A stretch of 64,000 bases of DNA, taken from contig NZ_FNRI01000012.1 in the NCBI RefSeq assembly GCF_900107675.1, positions 1-64,000 on the forward strand. The letters are read 5' to 3'. A program made the translations under genes and the position numbers. A model generated the notes under the pieces. That model saw nothing but the letters and a program-made list of their open reading frames with translations. It ran no database searches and was not told where the DNA came from. The stretch is from Alistipes timonensis JC136. Lineage in GTDB: Bacteria; Bacteroidota; Bacteroidia; Bacteroidales; Rikenellaceae. This document shows, in pieces, positions 54,379-63,167 of this stretch; within the stretch, counting starts at the first letter, position 1; the number at the start of each line of letters is the position of its first letter.

Positions 54379-55718
54379 AAAGAGCATTATTAACGGTCAT
54401 GCTGCTGGGAGCATACGCCGCAGCCGGGGCGCAGGAGATGCCGTCGGCCCGGGAGGCGTCCGCCCCGCTGACCCTGCGCAAATGCCTGGAGATCGGGCTC
54501 GAACAGAATTACGACGTGCGTATCGTCCGCAACGAGGAGCAGATCAGCGATAACGACGCCACGCCCGGGAACGCCGGGATGCTGCCCACGATCGGCCTTT
54601 CGGCCGGATACACGGGGACGCTCGACAACGACCGCACGACCACCCCGCGCGAGGGCGATGCCGTGAGCGAGTCGAACGTCTACGACCAGACGGCCAGCGT
54701 GGGGCTGGCGGTGAACTGGACGCTGTTCGACGGATTCCGCATCCGCACCAACTACAAGCGTCTGAAGGAGATGCAGCAGATGGGAGCCCTGAAGACCCGC
54801 ATCACCATCGAGGATTTCATGGCCAGCCTGACGGCCGAATACTACAATTATATTCAACAAACGCTGCGCCTGCAGAATTTCCGCTATGCCGTGGGCCTTT
54901 CGCGCGAGCGGCTCCGCATCACCGAAGCGCGTGTGCAGGTAGGCAACTTCTCGCGCCTCGACCTGCTGCAGGCCCGTGTGGATTTCAATGCCGACAGTTC
55001 GAAATACATGTCCCAGCACGAACTGGTGACCGCCTCGCGCATCCGCATCAACGAGTTGCTGGCCAGCGAAAATCTCGACGAAAAACTCTGTATCCGCGAC
55101 ACGCTGATCCGCGTCAACAGCACCCTCGAATGGAGCGTCCTGCTCGAAAAAACCCTCTCGGCGAACGCTTCGCTGCTGATGGCCGAGCACGACAATACGC
55201 TGGCCGAACTCGACCTGAAAACCGTTCAGGCACGCAACTACCCCTATGTCAACCTGACGACGGGTTACGGCTACGGTTACAACCGTTACGGCACCGGCGC
55301 GAACCGTTCACGCGGGACGCTGGGGCTGAATGCCGGAGTGCAGGTGGGATTCACGATCTTCGACGGCAACCGCCGCCGGGAACAGCGCAACGCCCGCATC
55401 GGCATCGACAACGCCCGGCTGACCCGCCAGCAATTGGAACAGTCGCTACGCGCCGACCTGTCGAATTTCTGGCAGGCTTATCGCAACAACCTCGAGGTGA
55501 TCCTGCTCGAGGAGGAGAATCTGATCGCCGCCAAGGAGAATTACGAGATCGCCATGGAGCGTTACCTGCTGGGCGACCTGCCGGGTATCGAGATGCGCGA
55601 GGCGCAGAAGAGCCTGCTGGACGCCGAGGAGCGCATCCTCACGGCGCAGTACAACACCAAGCTGTGCGAAATATCGCTGCAGCAGATCAGCGGCAACATC
55701 ATGGTCTACTTAGAATAG
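54375..55718 (+). CDS. TolC-family outer-membrane efflux channel
   Basis: A 447-residue protein with a cleavable signal peptide (about 1-19, ending AGAQ) and two repeated OEP units of long helices and beta strands (about 30-235 and 240-440). LRKCLEIGLEQNYDVRI at the start and the second-repeat block ARNYPYVNLTTGYGYGY are typical. There is no lipobox. It completes the tripartite exporter. Confidence 0.94.
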   Translation: MKRALLTVMLLGAYAAAGAQEMPSAREASAPLTLRKCLEIGLEQNYDVRIVRNEEQISDNDATPGNAGMLPTIGLSAGYTGTLDNDRTTTPREGDAVSESNVYDQTASVGLAVNWTLFDGFRIRTNYKRLKEMQQMGALKTRITIEDFMASLTAEYYNYIQQTLRLQNFRYAVGLSRERLRITEARVQVGNFSRLDLLQARVDFNADSSKYMSQHELVTASRIRINELLASENLDEKLCIRDTLIRVNSTLEWSVLLEKTLSANASLLMAEHDNTLAELDLKTVQARNYPYVNLTTGYGYGYNRYGTGANRSRGTLGLNAGVQVGFTIFDGNRRREQRNARIGIDNARLTRQQLEQSLRADLSNFWQAYRNNLEVILLEEENLIAAKENYEIAMERYLLGDLPGIEMREAQKSLLDAEERILTAQYNTKLCEISLQQISGNIMVYLE

Positions 55719-55809
55719 CCTCATGTACTTTTGATGTCAAAAGTATTTAGTGGATGTGATTTTTTATCATCAGAGTTTGGATGTGACAAAAGCAATCATT
55801 TACCGATGC

Positions 55810-55852
55810 AAAAAATGTAACGATCCGAATTATCGGATCGTTACATTTTTTA
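55810..55852 (+). terminator. Terminator after the RND operon
   Basis: AATGTAACGATCCGA and TCGGATCGTTACATT pair perfectly around ATTA, flanked by A and T runs, so it can act in both directions, for the efflux operon and for the lipoprotein gene at 55901. Confidence 0.92.
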
Positions 55853-55857
55853 TTCCC

Positions 55858-55877
55858 GCTCCCCGAAGGGGAGCGGC
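55858..55877 (+). terminator. Second GC hairpin in the same gap
   Basis: CGCTCCCC, loop GAA, GGGGAGCG followed by GCTTTTTCG. It may be a backup terminator for the efflux operon. Confidence 0.5.
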
Positions 55878-55900
55878 TTTTTCGTACCTTGCTTTCCGAA

Positions 55901-57514
55901 TTAGTAATTCGCAATGTTTCCGTATTTACAACCGGCCCAGCGGATTTTGCCGTCGACCTGGAAGGTGGCTACCACGCGTTGCTCTTCGAACGTGGCGAGG
56001 TTGGTCGTCGGGCTCAGATGTTCACCCAGCGTGGTGTACACCATTGCCGTTCCGTCGGCCAATGCGAAGATCAGGTAGCAGCTGCGCCGTGTGTAGGTCT
56101 CATGGTCGATGGATACGACCTCGCTGTCGAATGTGTGGAATTCGGCCGGGGCATTCTTCGACGTACGGGGTTTTCCCAATACTTTGCGTGCATCCGATGC
56201 GGAGGTGTAGTAGATATATCCTTCGGGCGGCATGAAGGAAGCTCCCTGGCCGTCGGTGCGGATCACACAGATCTTGCTGTCGGGACCGAATTCGGGCAGT
56301 TGGCGGTACACCTCTTCGTAGACTTCGGTGACGGCAGTCACGGCTGAAGTCGCTGTCGCATAGGTGACCCTTACTTCGCGGGTATAGTATTGGCCGTCGG
56401 ATTTCTTGCGGAACAGCATGACGATACTCGACCCTTTGTCGGTTCCCGAAGCCATCGAATTCGAATTCCTGACGTACCAACCGTCGATAAGTTCGTAATC
56501 GGTAATATTGCTCAGGTTGCTGTTATCCGGAAATTCGCTGATAATACCTTGTCTGGTCGGGGTATATTTCTCCGCCGTACTGTAATCGAAGTTGACCAGC
56601 AGGAGGCGTCCCGATCCTTCCGATTCGTCGTAGATCAGGCCATACTGCTCGGCATACCTCGGACCGATTAACTTTACACCTTTGATCTGTTTGCCTTTGT
56701 ATTGCATCGGCAGGTCCATGAAGCGTCCCGTATAGTAAATGCGTGTACCCCGACGTTGGAAGACCCGTCCGTCGTCGGCCAGCAGGTAGCTGACGAAGCC
56801 GCCGTGCATGAAATCTTTGACGCGGAGTCCGGCGGGCAGTTCGTCGTTGATGAACTCCTGCGACAGTTTCAGCGTCGGAGCGAGCGTGTGGCCGTCGAAC
56901 GAGAAGCAGTTGGCGGGATCGTCGTCGAGGAACATCTCTTCTCCGATGATGTTCGATGCTTCGCACGACCAGTACTCCTTCAAGCGCGGATTGCTGCCCG
57001 TGAAGGGGAACAGATCGTGGGCGGCGTTCTTGTTGTACGTGTAGTTGTAGGGCTGGCCGCTCGTGTAGCTGATGAAATCGTAGCGCAGCTGTCCCTGCTC
57101 CTCGACCAACAGGCTGAATCCCGCGAGATAAGGTTCGTCGAGCTCGATGCTGAACGAATAGATCTGGGAGTTGCCCGCCGAATTGCGGTGAATCTCATAA
57201 ACTCCGGATACGCGCGACGTTTCGATCTCGCACAGCCAGTCGAGGTCCTTGGTCGTCGAGTAGAGCTGACCGTCGATGATCCATTTGTACGAAAGGTCGT
57301 TCATGTCCTTGTAAACCACATTGGGCGTGATCTGCAGCCGGTCGTGGAGTTTGACCTTGTAGGCCCGGTTCGGTATGAACAGCGCCGGGTCGTTCTCCGG
57401 ATTGTCGATTGCCGGCAGGTCGAGCGTCTTGTAGTCGAGGTTCGTGTCGTCGCCGTAACATCCGGTTACCAGCGCCGCCACAACTGCCAGAAGCAGAAAT
57501 TTGTATCTTTTCAT
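55901..57514 (-). CDS. PKD-like family surface lipoprotein
   Basis: A 537-residue lipoprotein (lipobox VTGC, Cys19). It begins DDTNLDYKTLDLP and has a PKD-like domain at about 45-130, followed by a long beta-rich region without catalytic motifs, as in the PKD-like family found beside susC/susD/DUF4843 genes. In Bacteroides thetaiotaomicron I recall proteins of this kind as extra subunits of a peptide-binding SusCD complex (BT2261-BT2264); transfer of that role here is inference. It is the last gene of the locus, 19 bases after DUF4843. Confidence 0.82.
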   Translation of the reverse strand: MKRYKFLLLAVVAALVTGCYGDDTNLDYKTLDLPAIDNPENDPALFIPNRAYKVKLHDRLQITPNVVYKDMNDLSYKWIIDGQLYSTTKDLDWLCEIETSRVSGVYEIHRNSAGNSQIYSFSIELDEPYLAGFSLLVEEQGQLRYDFISYTSGQPYNYTYNKNAAHDLFPFTGSNPRLKEYWSCEASNIIGEEMFLDDDPANCFSFDGHTLAPTLKLSQEFINDELPAGLRVKDFMHGGFVSYLLADDGRVFQRRGTRIYYTGRFMDLPMQYKGKQIKGVKLIGPRYAEQYGLIYDESEGSGRLLLVNFDYSTAEKYTPTRQGIISEFPDNSNLSNITDYELIDGWYVRNSNSMASGTDKGSSIVMLFRKKSDGQYYTREVRVTYATATSAVTAVTEVYEEVYRQLPEFGPDSKICVIRTDGQGASFMPPEGYIYYTSASDARKVLGKPRTSKNAPAEFHTFDSEVVSIDHETYTRRSCYLIFALADGTAMVYTTLGEHLSPTTNLATFEEQRVVATFQVDGKIRWAGCKYGNIANY

Positions 57515-57533
57515 AATCTGTCTCGTTTAAAGG

Positions 57534-58253
57534 TTAACCCTGGATTGCCACTTTCATCAGTGTCCCGTCTTCATCCTCTACCGGTGGCGTCTGATCTTCG
57601 AGCCAGTATTTGAACTTGAGGGCATAGTATTGCTTTTCACTGTCGTCCAGTTCGCCGTAATCGCCCACGAAGATATTCTGGGAGAAGAGCCTGAATTTCT
57701 TGTCGCTGTATCCGCCCAGGTAAAAGTCAATGACGTTCTGGTTCCACCATGAAGGTTGTGAAATCTGGGCAGTAACGCGGAGTTCGGCTTCGAGGAAGCC
57801 GGTCTGCGTAGCGTGGAAATTGTCGTTGCTTTCGAGACTGAATTTGAGGTTGTAAGTGCCGGTCTCCATCCGGGCGGTCTTATGGACCGTGACGAAGATC
57901 GTGTCGCAAAAGTCCTCTTTGTGGAAGATCAGTTCCGGTAATTCGTACTCCTCGCCCTCTTTCAGCGTCGTATCCTTATTTCCGGGAAAGACTTTCACGG
58001 CATAGGCGAGGTCTTCGGTCAGCGGCCGGCCGGCGAATTTGATCGGCACGGCGATCTCCACGGTCTCCTTGATCGTGGAGACGAATGAGAAATTGAAGAC
58101 CGGATTGCCGCTTTCCGGATACGACATGTAGATGTACCGCTGGTCGGTCGGGTCGAGAATCTCCGATTTGTTGCAGGCCGTCGCAAACAGCGAGGCTGCA
58201 ACTGCAAGTATGGCTATCGTCTTTTTCATCGTGTCTGCTTTCATGTGTTTCAT
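57534..58253 (-). CDS. DUF4843 family lipoprotein
   Basis: A 239-codon frame from ATG 58253, but a start at 58229 (MKKTIAILAVAASLFATAC) gives the cleaner lipoprotein signal peptide and is probably used. After the lipid Cys the mature domain has YIYMSYPESGNPVFNFSF and RMETGTYNLKFSLESN, typical of DUF4843. Two beta-sandwich halves are likely. It stands between susD (3 bases) and the PKD-like gene, the usual order. It should be a surface-exposed accessory of the SusCD pair. Confidence 0.85.
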   Translation of the reverse strand: MKHMKADTMKKTIAILAVAASLFATACNKSEILDPTDQRYIYMSYPESGNPVFNFSFVSTIKETVEIAVPIKFAGRPLTEDLAYAVKVFPGNKDTTLKEGEEYELPELIFHKEDFCDTIFVTVHKTARMETGTYNLKFSLESNDNFHATQTGFLEAELRVTAQISQPSWWNQNVIDFYLGGYSDKKFRLFSQNIFVGDYGELDDSEKQYYALKFKYWLEDQTPPVEDEDGTLMKVAIQG

Positions 58254-58256
58254 CCG

Positions 58257-59696
58257 TTAGATTGCGCTTTCACTGTCGGGAATAGGCAGGGTGAGTTTGC
58301 CCGCATGGTTGAAATTACCTCCGGAGAAAGTGATCGGGCGGTTAGTTCGCTTGAAGAAGAAGATGAGTTGTCCTTCGCCGATGAACTCTTTGCGGTATTC
58401 ATAGGTCAGGGCCTCCCAGAATGCCTCTTCGGTCGTCGAGCCCGAAAGCGCGGGTGACGAATAACCGCGGGCCTTGCGAACGGTCATCAGGTTGTTGGCT
58501 GCCGCCTGCATGTCGGTCTTGTAAAGACACTCGGCAGCGATGTAGTAAGCCTCGCTGATACGGATGTTCGGAATGATTTTATCTTTCTCGGTGGAAACTT
58601 TGACCGTGTACTTTGTCTGGAAGTCGGTCGACGTGTTGATAAATCCGGAGCGCCGGTCGTTCGACGGGGTGGTGAAGAAGGTCTTGTCGTCGATGGCCAA
58701 CTGGCGCGGATTGTCCTTATTGGCATAGGGCTCGTAGGTTTCCACCAGCTTCTCGTTGTAAAAACCGAAAAGCAGTTCGTCGAATATCTTCGGGGAGGAG
58801 GCGATCGAGCTGAGCGTTTGGGTGGTCAGCATGATGAGCGTCTTGGCGGTCACCAGGTCGATAATCTCCTGGGCATAGGTCAGCGCGTCGCCGGTCTCCT
58901 GGGCCCAGAGGCAGGCGCGGGCCAGCAGCACCGTCACGGCGTAGTAGTTCAGCCGGGTGCCGCGGTTGTTGTAGAACTTGCCCTGCGGGGGATTGGTCGA
59001 CGCGAAGAAACGGTAGGCTGTCGACGTGGCATAGGAGGGGTTGACCTCGACGTCGAGCGTTTTAAGCAGGTCGCGGGCCTTCTCCAGGTCGTCGATCACC
59101 TTTGCCATGAAGTCCCGGTTCGAAATCGGCGGGTTGACCGTCGAAGGATAGGTCTCCACGTAGGGGATGTAGCGTCCGTCGGCATCGACCTCCATCGACG
59201 CTCCGAACAGGCGCAGCAGATCGAAGTGCATCATGCCGCGGATGGCGTAGGCTTCGCCGAGGATCGTGTTGCGGTCGACCTCTTCGTTGGTGAAGAAATC
59301 CGCGCCGGTCTTCTCGGTGTTTGCAATCAGGTCGTTGGCCTGGGCGATGATCTTGTAACCAGCGCTCCAAACTGCCGAGGCGGCCGAGGCGGCCTCCTTG
59401 GCCTCGTATTCCAGGTTGTACATCTGGGGATAGGACTTGTAGTCGCTGGCGGGGTCGATGGCATAGTAGCGTGCCCACACGTCGGTCATACCCCACGAGA
59501 GCTCCTTGCCGTAGAGCGAGAAGTCCGACATCTGGCGGTAGAGGCCGTTGATGACTTTGTAGTAGCCGGCAGTGTTTTTGTAGAGGTCCGTATCGGTAAT
59601 TTCGTATTCGGGCTCTATTTTCAGCCACTCCTCGCAGGCTGTGGTCATCGTTGCGGCGAGGAGGAGCAAAGCGAGATATATCTTTCTTGTTTTCAT
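58257..59696 (-). CDS. SusD/RagB-family lipoprotein (second locus)
   Basis: A 479-residue lipoprotein (lipobox TTAC, Cys21) with CEEWLKIEPEYEITDTDLY at the mature start, the TPR core with EAYAIRGMMHFDLLRLFGA, and a C-terminal ALTYEYRKEFIGEGQLIFFFKR-type block (a SusD hallmark), ending in LTLPIPDSE. It caps the SusC encoded 13 bases upstream. The neighbour set suggests peptides as ligands. Confidence 0.95.
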   Translation of the reverse strand: MKTRKIYLALLLLAATMTTACEEWLKIEPEYEITDTDLYKNTAGYYKVINGLYRQMSDFSLYGKELSWGMTDVWARYYAIDPASDYKSYPQMYNLEYEAKEAASAASAVWSAGYKIIAQANDLIANTEKTGADFFTNEEVDRNTILGEAYAIRGMMHFDLLRLFGASMEVDADGRYIPYVETYPSTVNPPISNRDFMAKVIDDLEKARDLLKTLDVEVNPSYATSTAYRFFASTNPPQGKFYNNRGTRLNYYAVTVLLARACLWAQETGDALTYAQEIIDLVTAKTLIMLTTQTLSSIASSPKIFDELLFGFYNEKLVETYEPYANKDNPRQLAIDDKTFFTTPSNDRRSGFINTSTDFQTKYTVKVSTEKDKIIPNIRISEAYYIAAECLYKTDMQAAANNLMTVRKARGYSSPALSGSTTEEAFWEALTYEYRKEFIGEGQLIFFFKRTNRPITFSGGNFNHAGKLTLPIPDSESAI

Positions 59697-59709
59697 GATT
59701 CACGCATTT

Positions 59710-62700
59710 TTAGAAGGAAGCGTTGACGGAAAGGGTGAACGCACGCGCATAGGGTGACGAGAGGCCGCGCTCGACCTGAATCGAGCTGGCGGTGAACAGG
59801 TCGCGGCAGTTGAACTGCAGTTTGAGGCGGTAGAGGCCCAGCTTGCGGATCATGTCGCGTTTGAACTCGTAACCTACCGAGAGGCTCGACATGTTGAGGT
59901 AGCTGTAATTCTGTACCAGACGCGAGGTGGGGCGCGTCACCGAGTTGTAGTCCTTGATATCGCGGAAGCGGGCGATGTCGCCGGGTTTGATCCAGCGGTC
60001 GCTCAGCACGCGGCGGTCGCAATTGCTGTTGAGAATGTCGGCCATCTCGATGGTCGTGCGGAGTGTCTGGTTGTAGCGTTGTCCGCCCCACTCGTACATG
60101 AAATAGGTGTCGAGCGTGAAGCCTTTCCAGTAGACGCTCGCGCCGAACGAACCGCTCATCGTAGGCTCGGTGTCGCCCACCAGCACGTTCTCGGCGGGGT
60201 CCCACTTGAAGGTGGTCGAACCGTCCCGACGCATGTAGAGCTCCTTGCCGGTGCCGGGGTCGATGCCCAGCGAACGCATGGCGTAGATGCCCGTCAGCGA
60301 GTTGCCCTCGACATAGCGCAGCAGCGGGGTGGATTGTACGTCGTTGCCGCCCTGGTTGGAGTTGTAGTGCTCGTTCACGCGGTCGTTGTAGGCTTTCAGC
60401 GAGTTGGATATCTTTTTGAGTTTGCCCTTGTTCGATGCACCGTTGAATATCAGGTTGACGATCGTGTTCCGGGTGTTGACGACGCGGCTCTGGAGCTTGA
60501 TTTCGTGTCCGCGGTTCTCCATGCGGCCGATGTTCTCCTTGTAGGAGGTGAAGCCCGACGAGGTCGGGATGAACATGTCGGCGATGTTGTCGTGGGTATC
60601 CTTGATGTAGTAGTTGTATTTGGCGTAGAACAGCCCGTTGAGGATCTCGAATTCGAAACCCACGTCGGTTTGAAGCGTCCGTTCCCATTTCAGGTTGGGG
60701 TTGCCCAGATACATGATCTGCACGCCGTCGCCCGTCGGGTACTGCCAGTCGGTGAACATCTCGTACTTGTTCTGTGCGGCGTAGGAGGGGAACGATACCT
60801 TACCCGTCATGCCGTAGGTTCCGCGCAGTTTGAACTGCGTGAGCCACGGCGTGTTCTCCTTGAAGAATTTCAGATTGTGGATGTTGACGCCGGCGCCGGT
60901 CGAGAAGAAGGGGGCGAAACGTTTGTTGGAACCGAACTGCGAGCTGCCGTCGATACGTCCCGAAAGGTCGCCGAAGATCACGTCGTTGTACGAGTAGTTG
61001 AGCACGGCGAGGGCGCCGAACAACCGGTTTTTGCCTTCGATGAAACTCTTCGTGTCGATGTCCTTGGCATAGCCCGGGGCCGAGAACCCGCCTTCGGGGA
61101 ATCCGCTGTAAGTGAATCCTTCGTAGTTGGTCTTCTCTTCGCGGATGTTCAGACCCACGACGAAATTGATGTTGTGACGGCCGATCTGGTCGTTGTAGTA
61201 GCCCTTTAAGTTGAAGTCGTAGCTCGACTGCTTCTGCCGGGAAGTTACCAGCTGGCCTTTCTTCTCGGTGTTCTGGAAGCGTGCGGCCGCGGGATCGGTG
61301 AACCGGTCCGAGTCGCTGACGATATATCCCAGCGTGATGTCGGCCTTGAAGTTGATCTTCTTGTTGAGGTAGTAACGGACGTCGAACTGGTCGTAGAACT
61401 CGTGGCGCTTGCCCTTGTCGAAGCTGCCCAGCGTGGCGTCGTACATCGGGTTGCGGTAGGGCGAGCCGCTGTGCCAGGTCGCCATGTTCTTGCCGATATT
61501 GCCGTTTTCGTCGAGATAGGTGTCGTAGGGGTTCATGCGCACGTAGTCCGCAAAGGTGCCGTAGGGCGACTCCTGCGAATTGACCAGCGTGGTGGTCATC
61601 TGGTTGCGGAACGTGAGGCCCTTGTGCTGGTATTGCAGGTTGAGCGCCGCCGACATCTTCTTGCGGTTCTGGCCTTTCATCACACCCTCCTGGTCGTCGT
61701 ACCCCAGGTCGAGCCCGTAGCGGAAGGCGTCGGAGGCTCCGCCGATGGAGATCGAGTGCTTGTGGCCGAACGACGTGCGCAGCGGCAGCGCGAGCCAGTC
61801 GGTCTCGATGCCGCGCTCGATGTTCTGCAACTTGCCGTTGTACTCTTTGAGCTTCGTGGCGATCTGTCCCGGATCGTCCGTGTCGTAGTAGCCGGCCAGC
61901 CGCTCGGCTTCGAGCTTTTCGCGGGCGTTCATCAGGTTGTAGCTCGACAGGTCGGGGGCGTTGATCGTGAAATTGCCGCTGTAAGTGACGTTCAGGCGTC
62001 CGGCGGGCAGGGGTTTGGTCGTAATGACGATCACGCCGTTGGCGGCGCGCGAACCGTACATCGCCGTTGCGGCGGCGTCTTTCAGGATGGTGTAGGTTTC
62101 GATGCGCTCGATGTCGAGGTCGTAGATCTTCTCCATCGGCACCTCATAACCGTCGAGCATGAAGATCGGCTGGTTGGGGTCGTTCTTGAGCGCATGCTCC
62201 GAGGTGAGGCTCTCGTCGAGGGCGGGGGTGCCGATGCCCGAACGTCCGCGGACGTACATCTGAGGCAGGGCGTTGGGGTTCGAACCCATGTCGAGGTTCT
62301 CGGCGATACGGAACGAGGGTTCGAAAATCTGGATGGCGCTCAGGGCGTTGCCCTGGGGCGCTACGGTTTTGAGCTGTTCGCCGGTGATCGTGGTCGACGA
62401 TCCGGAGAACGATTTCTGGGCGATGTTCAGGATGCCCGTGACCACGACGTTGCCGATTTCGCTCACGGCAGGGTCCATGTGGACGTTGATCCGGTCCAGC
62501 TCTTTGAGCGCCTGCTTGCCGTTGCTGAAAGCCGTGATCTCCTGGTTCTTCATGCCCAGGAACGAGAACGAAAGGGTCATGTTGTCCGAGCGGCGGGCCT
62601 TGAGGATGAATTTGCCGTCGGGACCCGTCACGGCGCCGCGGCTCGCCTGCTTGAGCACGACGCTCACGCCGGCCAGCGGCAGGCCGTTTTCGTCGTAAAC

Positions 62701-63090
62701 CACGCCGGAGAACTGTACGGCCTCCTCGGTGCCCTTTTTGATCTCGTCGGAGGGCCGGATGACGACCATGTTGCCGCGGATCTGGTAGCTGAGGCTGCTG
62801 TTGCGCAGGCAGTGTTTCACCACCTCGACGACGGTGGTGTTGTTCATTTGTATCGAAACACGCGGCAGCGACTCGATCTGCGAATTGTTGTAGACGAAAT
62901 CATACTGCGTGTGGTTGTCCAGCCAGGTGAAAACCTGCTGTACGGTAGCATTGCGGAAATTGACTGCGATCGTCTGCTGCGCCTGCTGCGCGTGGACGAT
63001 GCCCAATCCCGCGGCCCAGATCACCAGCAGGACGGCCAGGCGCCGTATCAGTCTGCCGGAAAAACCTGCTTCGGGTAAAAAATTCTTCAT
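59710..63090 (-). CDS. SusC/RagA TonB-dependent transducer (second locus)
   Basis: A 1126-residue outer-membrane channel: signal peptide to about 35, STN domain about 38-105, carboxypeptidase-regulatory-like domain about 117-195, plug about 205-350 (FMLDGYEVPMEKI, TYTILKDAAATAMYGSRAANGV), then the barrel ending AFTLSVNASF. The STN domain predicts an anti-sigma partner, but none is encoded within the window near this locus. Gene context (metalloprotease, DUF4843, PKD-like) points to peptide import. Confidence 0.96.
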   Translation of the reverse strand: MKNFLPEAGFSGRLIRRLAVLLVIWAAGLGIVHAQQAQQTIAVNFRNATVQQVFTWLDNHTQYDFVYNNSQIESLPRVSIQMNNTTVVEVVKHCLRNSSLSYQIRGNMVVIRPSDEIKKGTEEAVQFSGVVYDENGLPLAGVSVVLKQASRGAVTGPDGKFILKARRSDNMTLSFSFLGMKNQEITAFSNGKQALKELDRINVHMDPAVSEIGNVVVTGILNIAQKSFSGSSTTITGEQLKTVAPQGNALSAIQIFEPSFRIAENLDMGSNPNALPQMYVRGRSGIGTPALDESLTSEHALKNDPNQPIFMLDGYEVPMEKIYDLDIERIETYTILKDAAATAMYGSRAANGVIVITTKPLPAGRLNVTYSGNFTINAPDLSSYNLMNAREKLEAERLAGYYDTDDPGQIATKLKEYNGKLQNIERGIETDWLALPLRTSFGHKHSISIGGASDAFRYGLDLGYDDQEGVMKGQNRKKMSAALNLQYQHKGLTFRNQMTTTLVNSQESPYGTFADYVRMNPYDTYLDENGNIGKNMATWHSGSPYRNPMYDATLGSFDKGKRHEFYDQFDVRYYLNKKINFKADITLGYIVSDSDRFTDPAAARFQNTEKKGQLVTSRQKQSSYDFNLKGYYNDQIGRHNINFVVGLNIREEKTNYEGFTYSGFPEGGFSAPGYAKDIDTKSFIEGKNRLFGALAVLNYSYNDVIFGDLSGRIDGSSQFGSNKRFAPFFSTGAGVNIHNLKFFKENTPWLTQFKLRGTYGMTGKVSFPSYAAQNKYEMFTDWQYPTGDGVQIMYLGNPNLKWERTLQTDVGFEFEILNGLFYAKYNYYIKDTHDNIADMFIPTSSGFTSYKENIGRMENRGHEIKLQSRVVNTRNTIVNLIFNGASNKGKLKKISNSLKAYNDRVNEHYNSNQGGNDVQSTPLLRYVEGNSLTGIYAMRSLGIDPGTGKELYMRRDGSTTFKWDPAENVLVGDTEPTMSGSFGASVYWKGFTLDTYFMYEWGGQRYNQTLRTTIEMADILNSNCDRRVLSDRWIKPGDIARFRDIKDYNSVTRPTSRLVQNYSYLNMSSLSVGYEFKRDMIRKLGLYRLKLQFNCRDLFTASSIQVERGLSSPYARAFTLSVNASF

Positions 63091-63123
63091 ACGCTGTCGG
63101 GTTATGTAAAGTGGATAATTAGA

Positions 63124-63158
63124 AATCCCCGTCTCCGGACTTTCGAAGACGGGGATTC
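63124..63158 (-). terminator. Hairpin between the metalloprotease and SusC genes
   Basis: AATCCCCGTCT pairs with AGACGGGGATT across a loop of about thirteen. It lies 10 bases after the metalloprotease stop and before the SusC start, and may reduce read-through or separate expression levels. The T run is weak. Confidence 0.55.
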
Positions 63159-63167
63159 TTCAAAGTC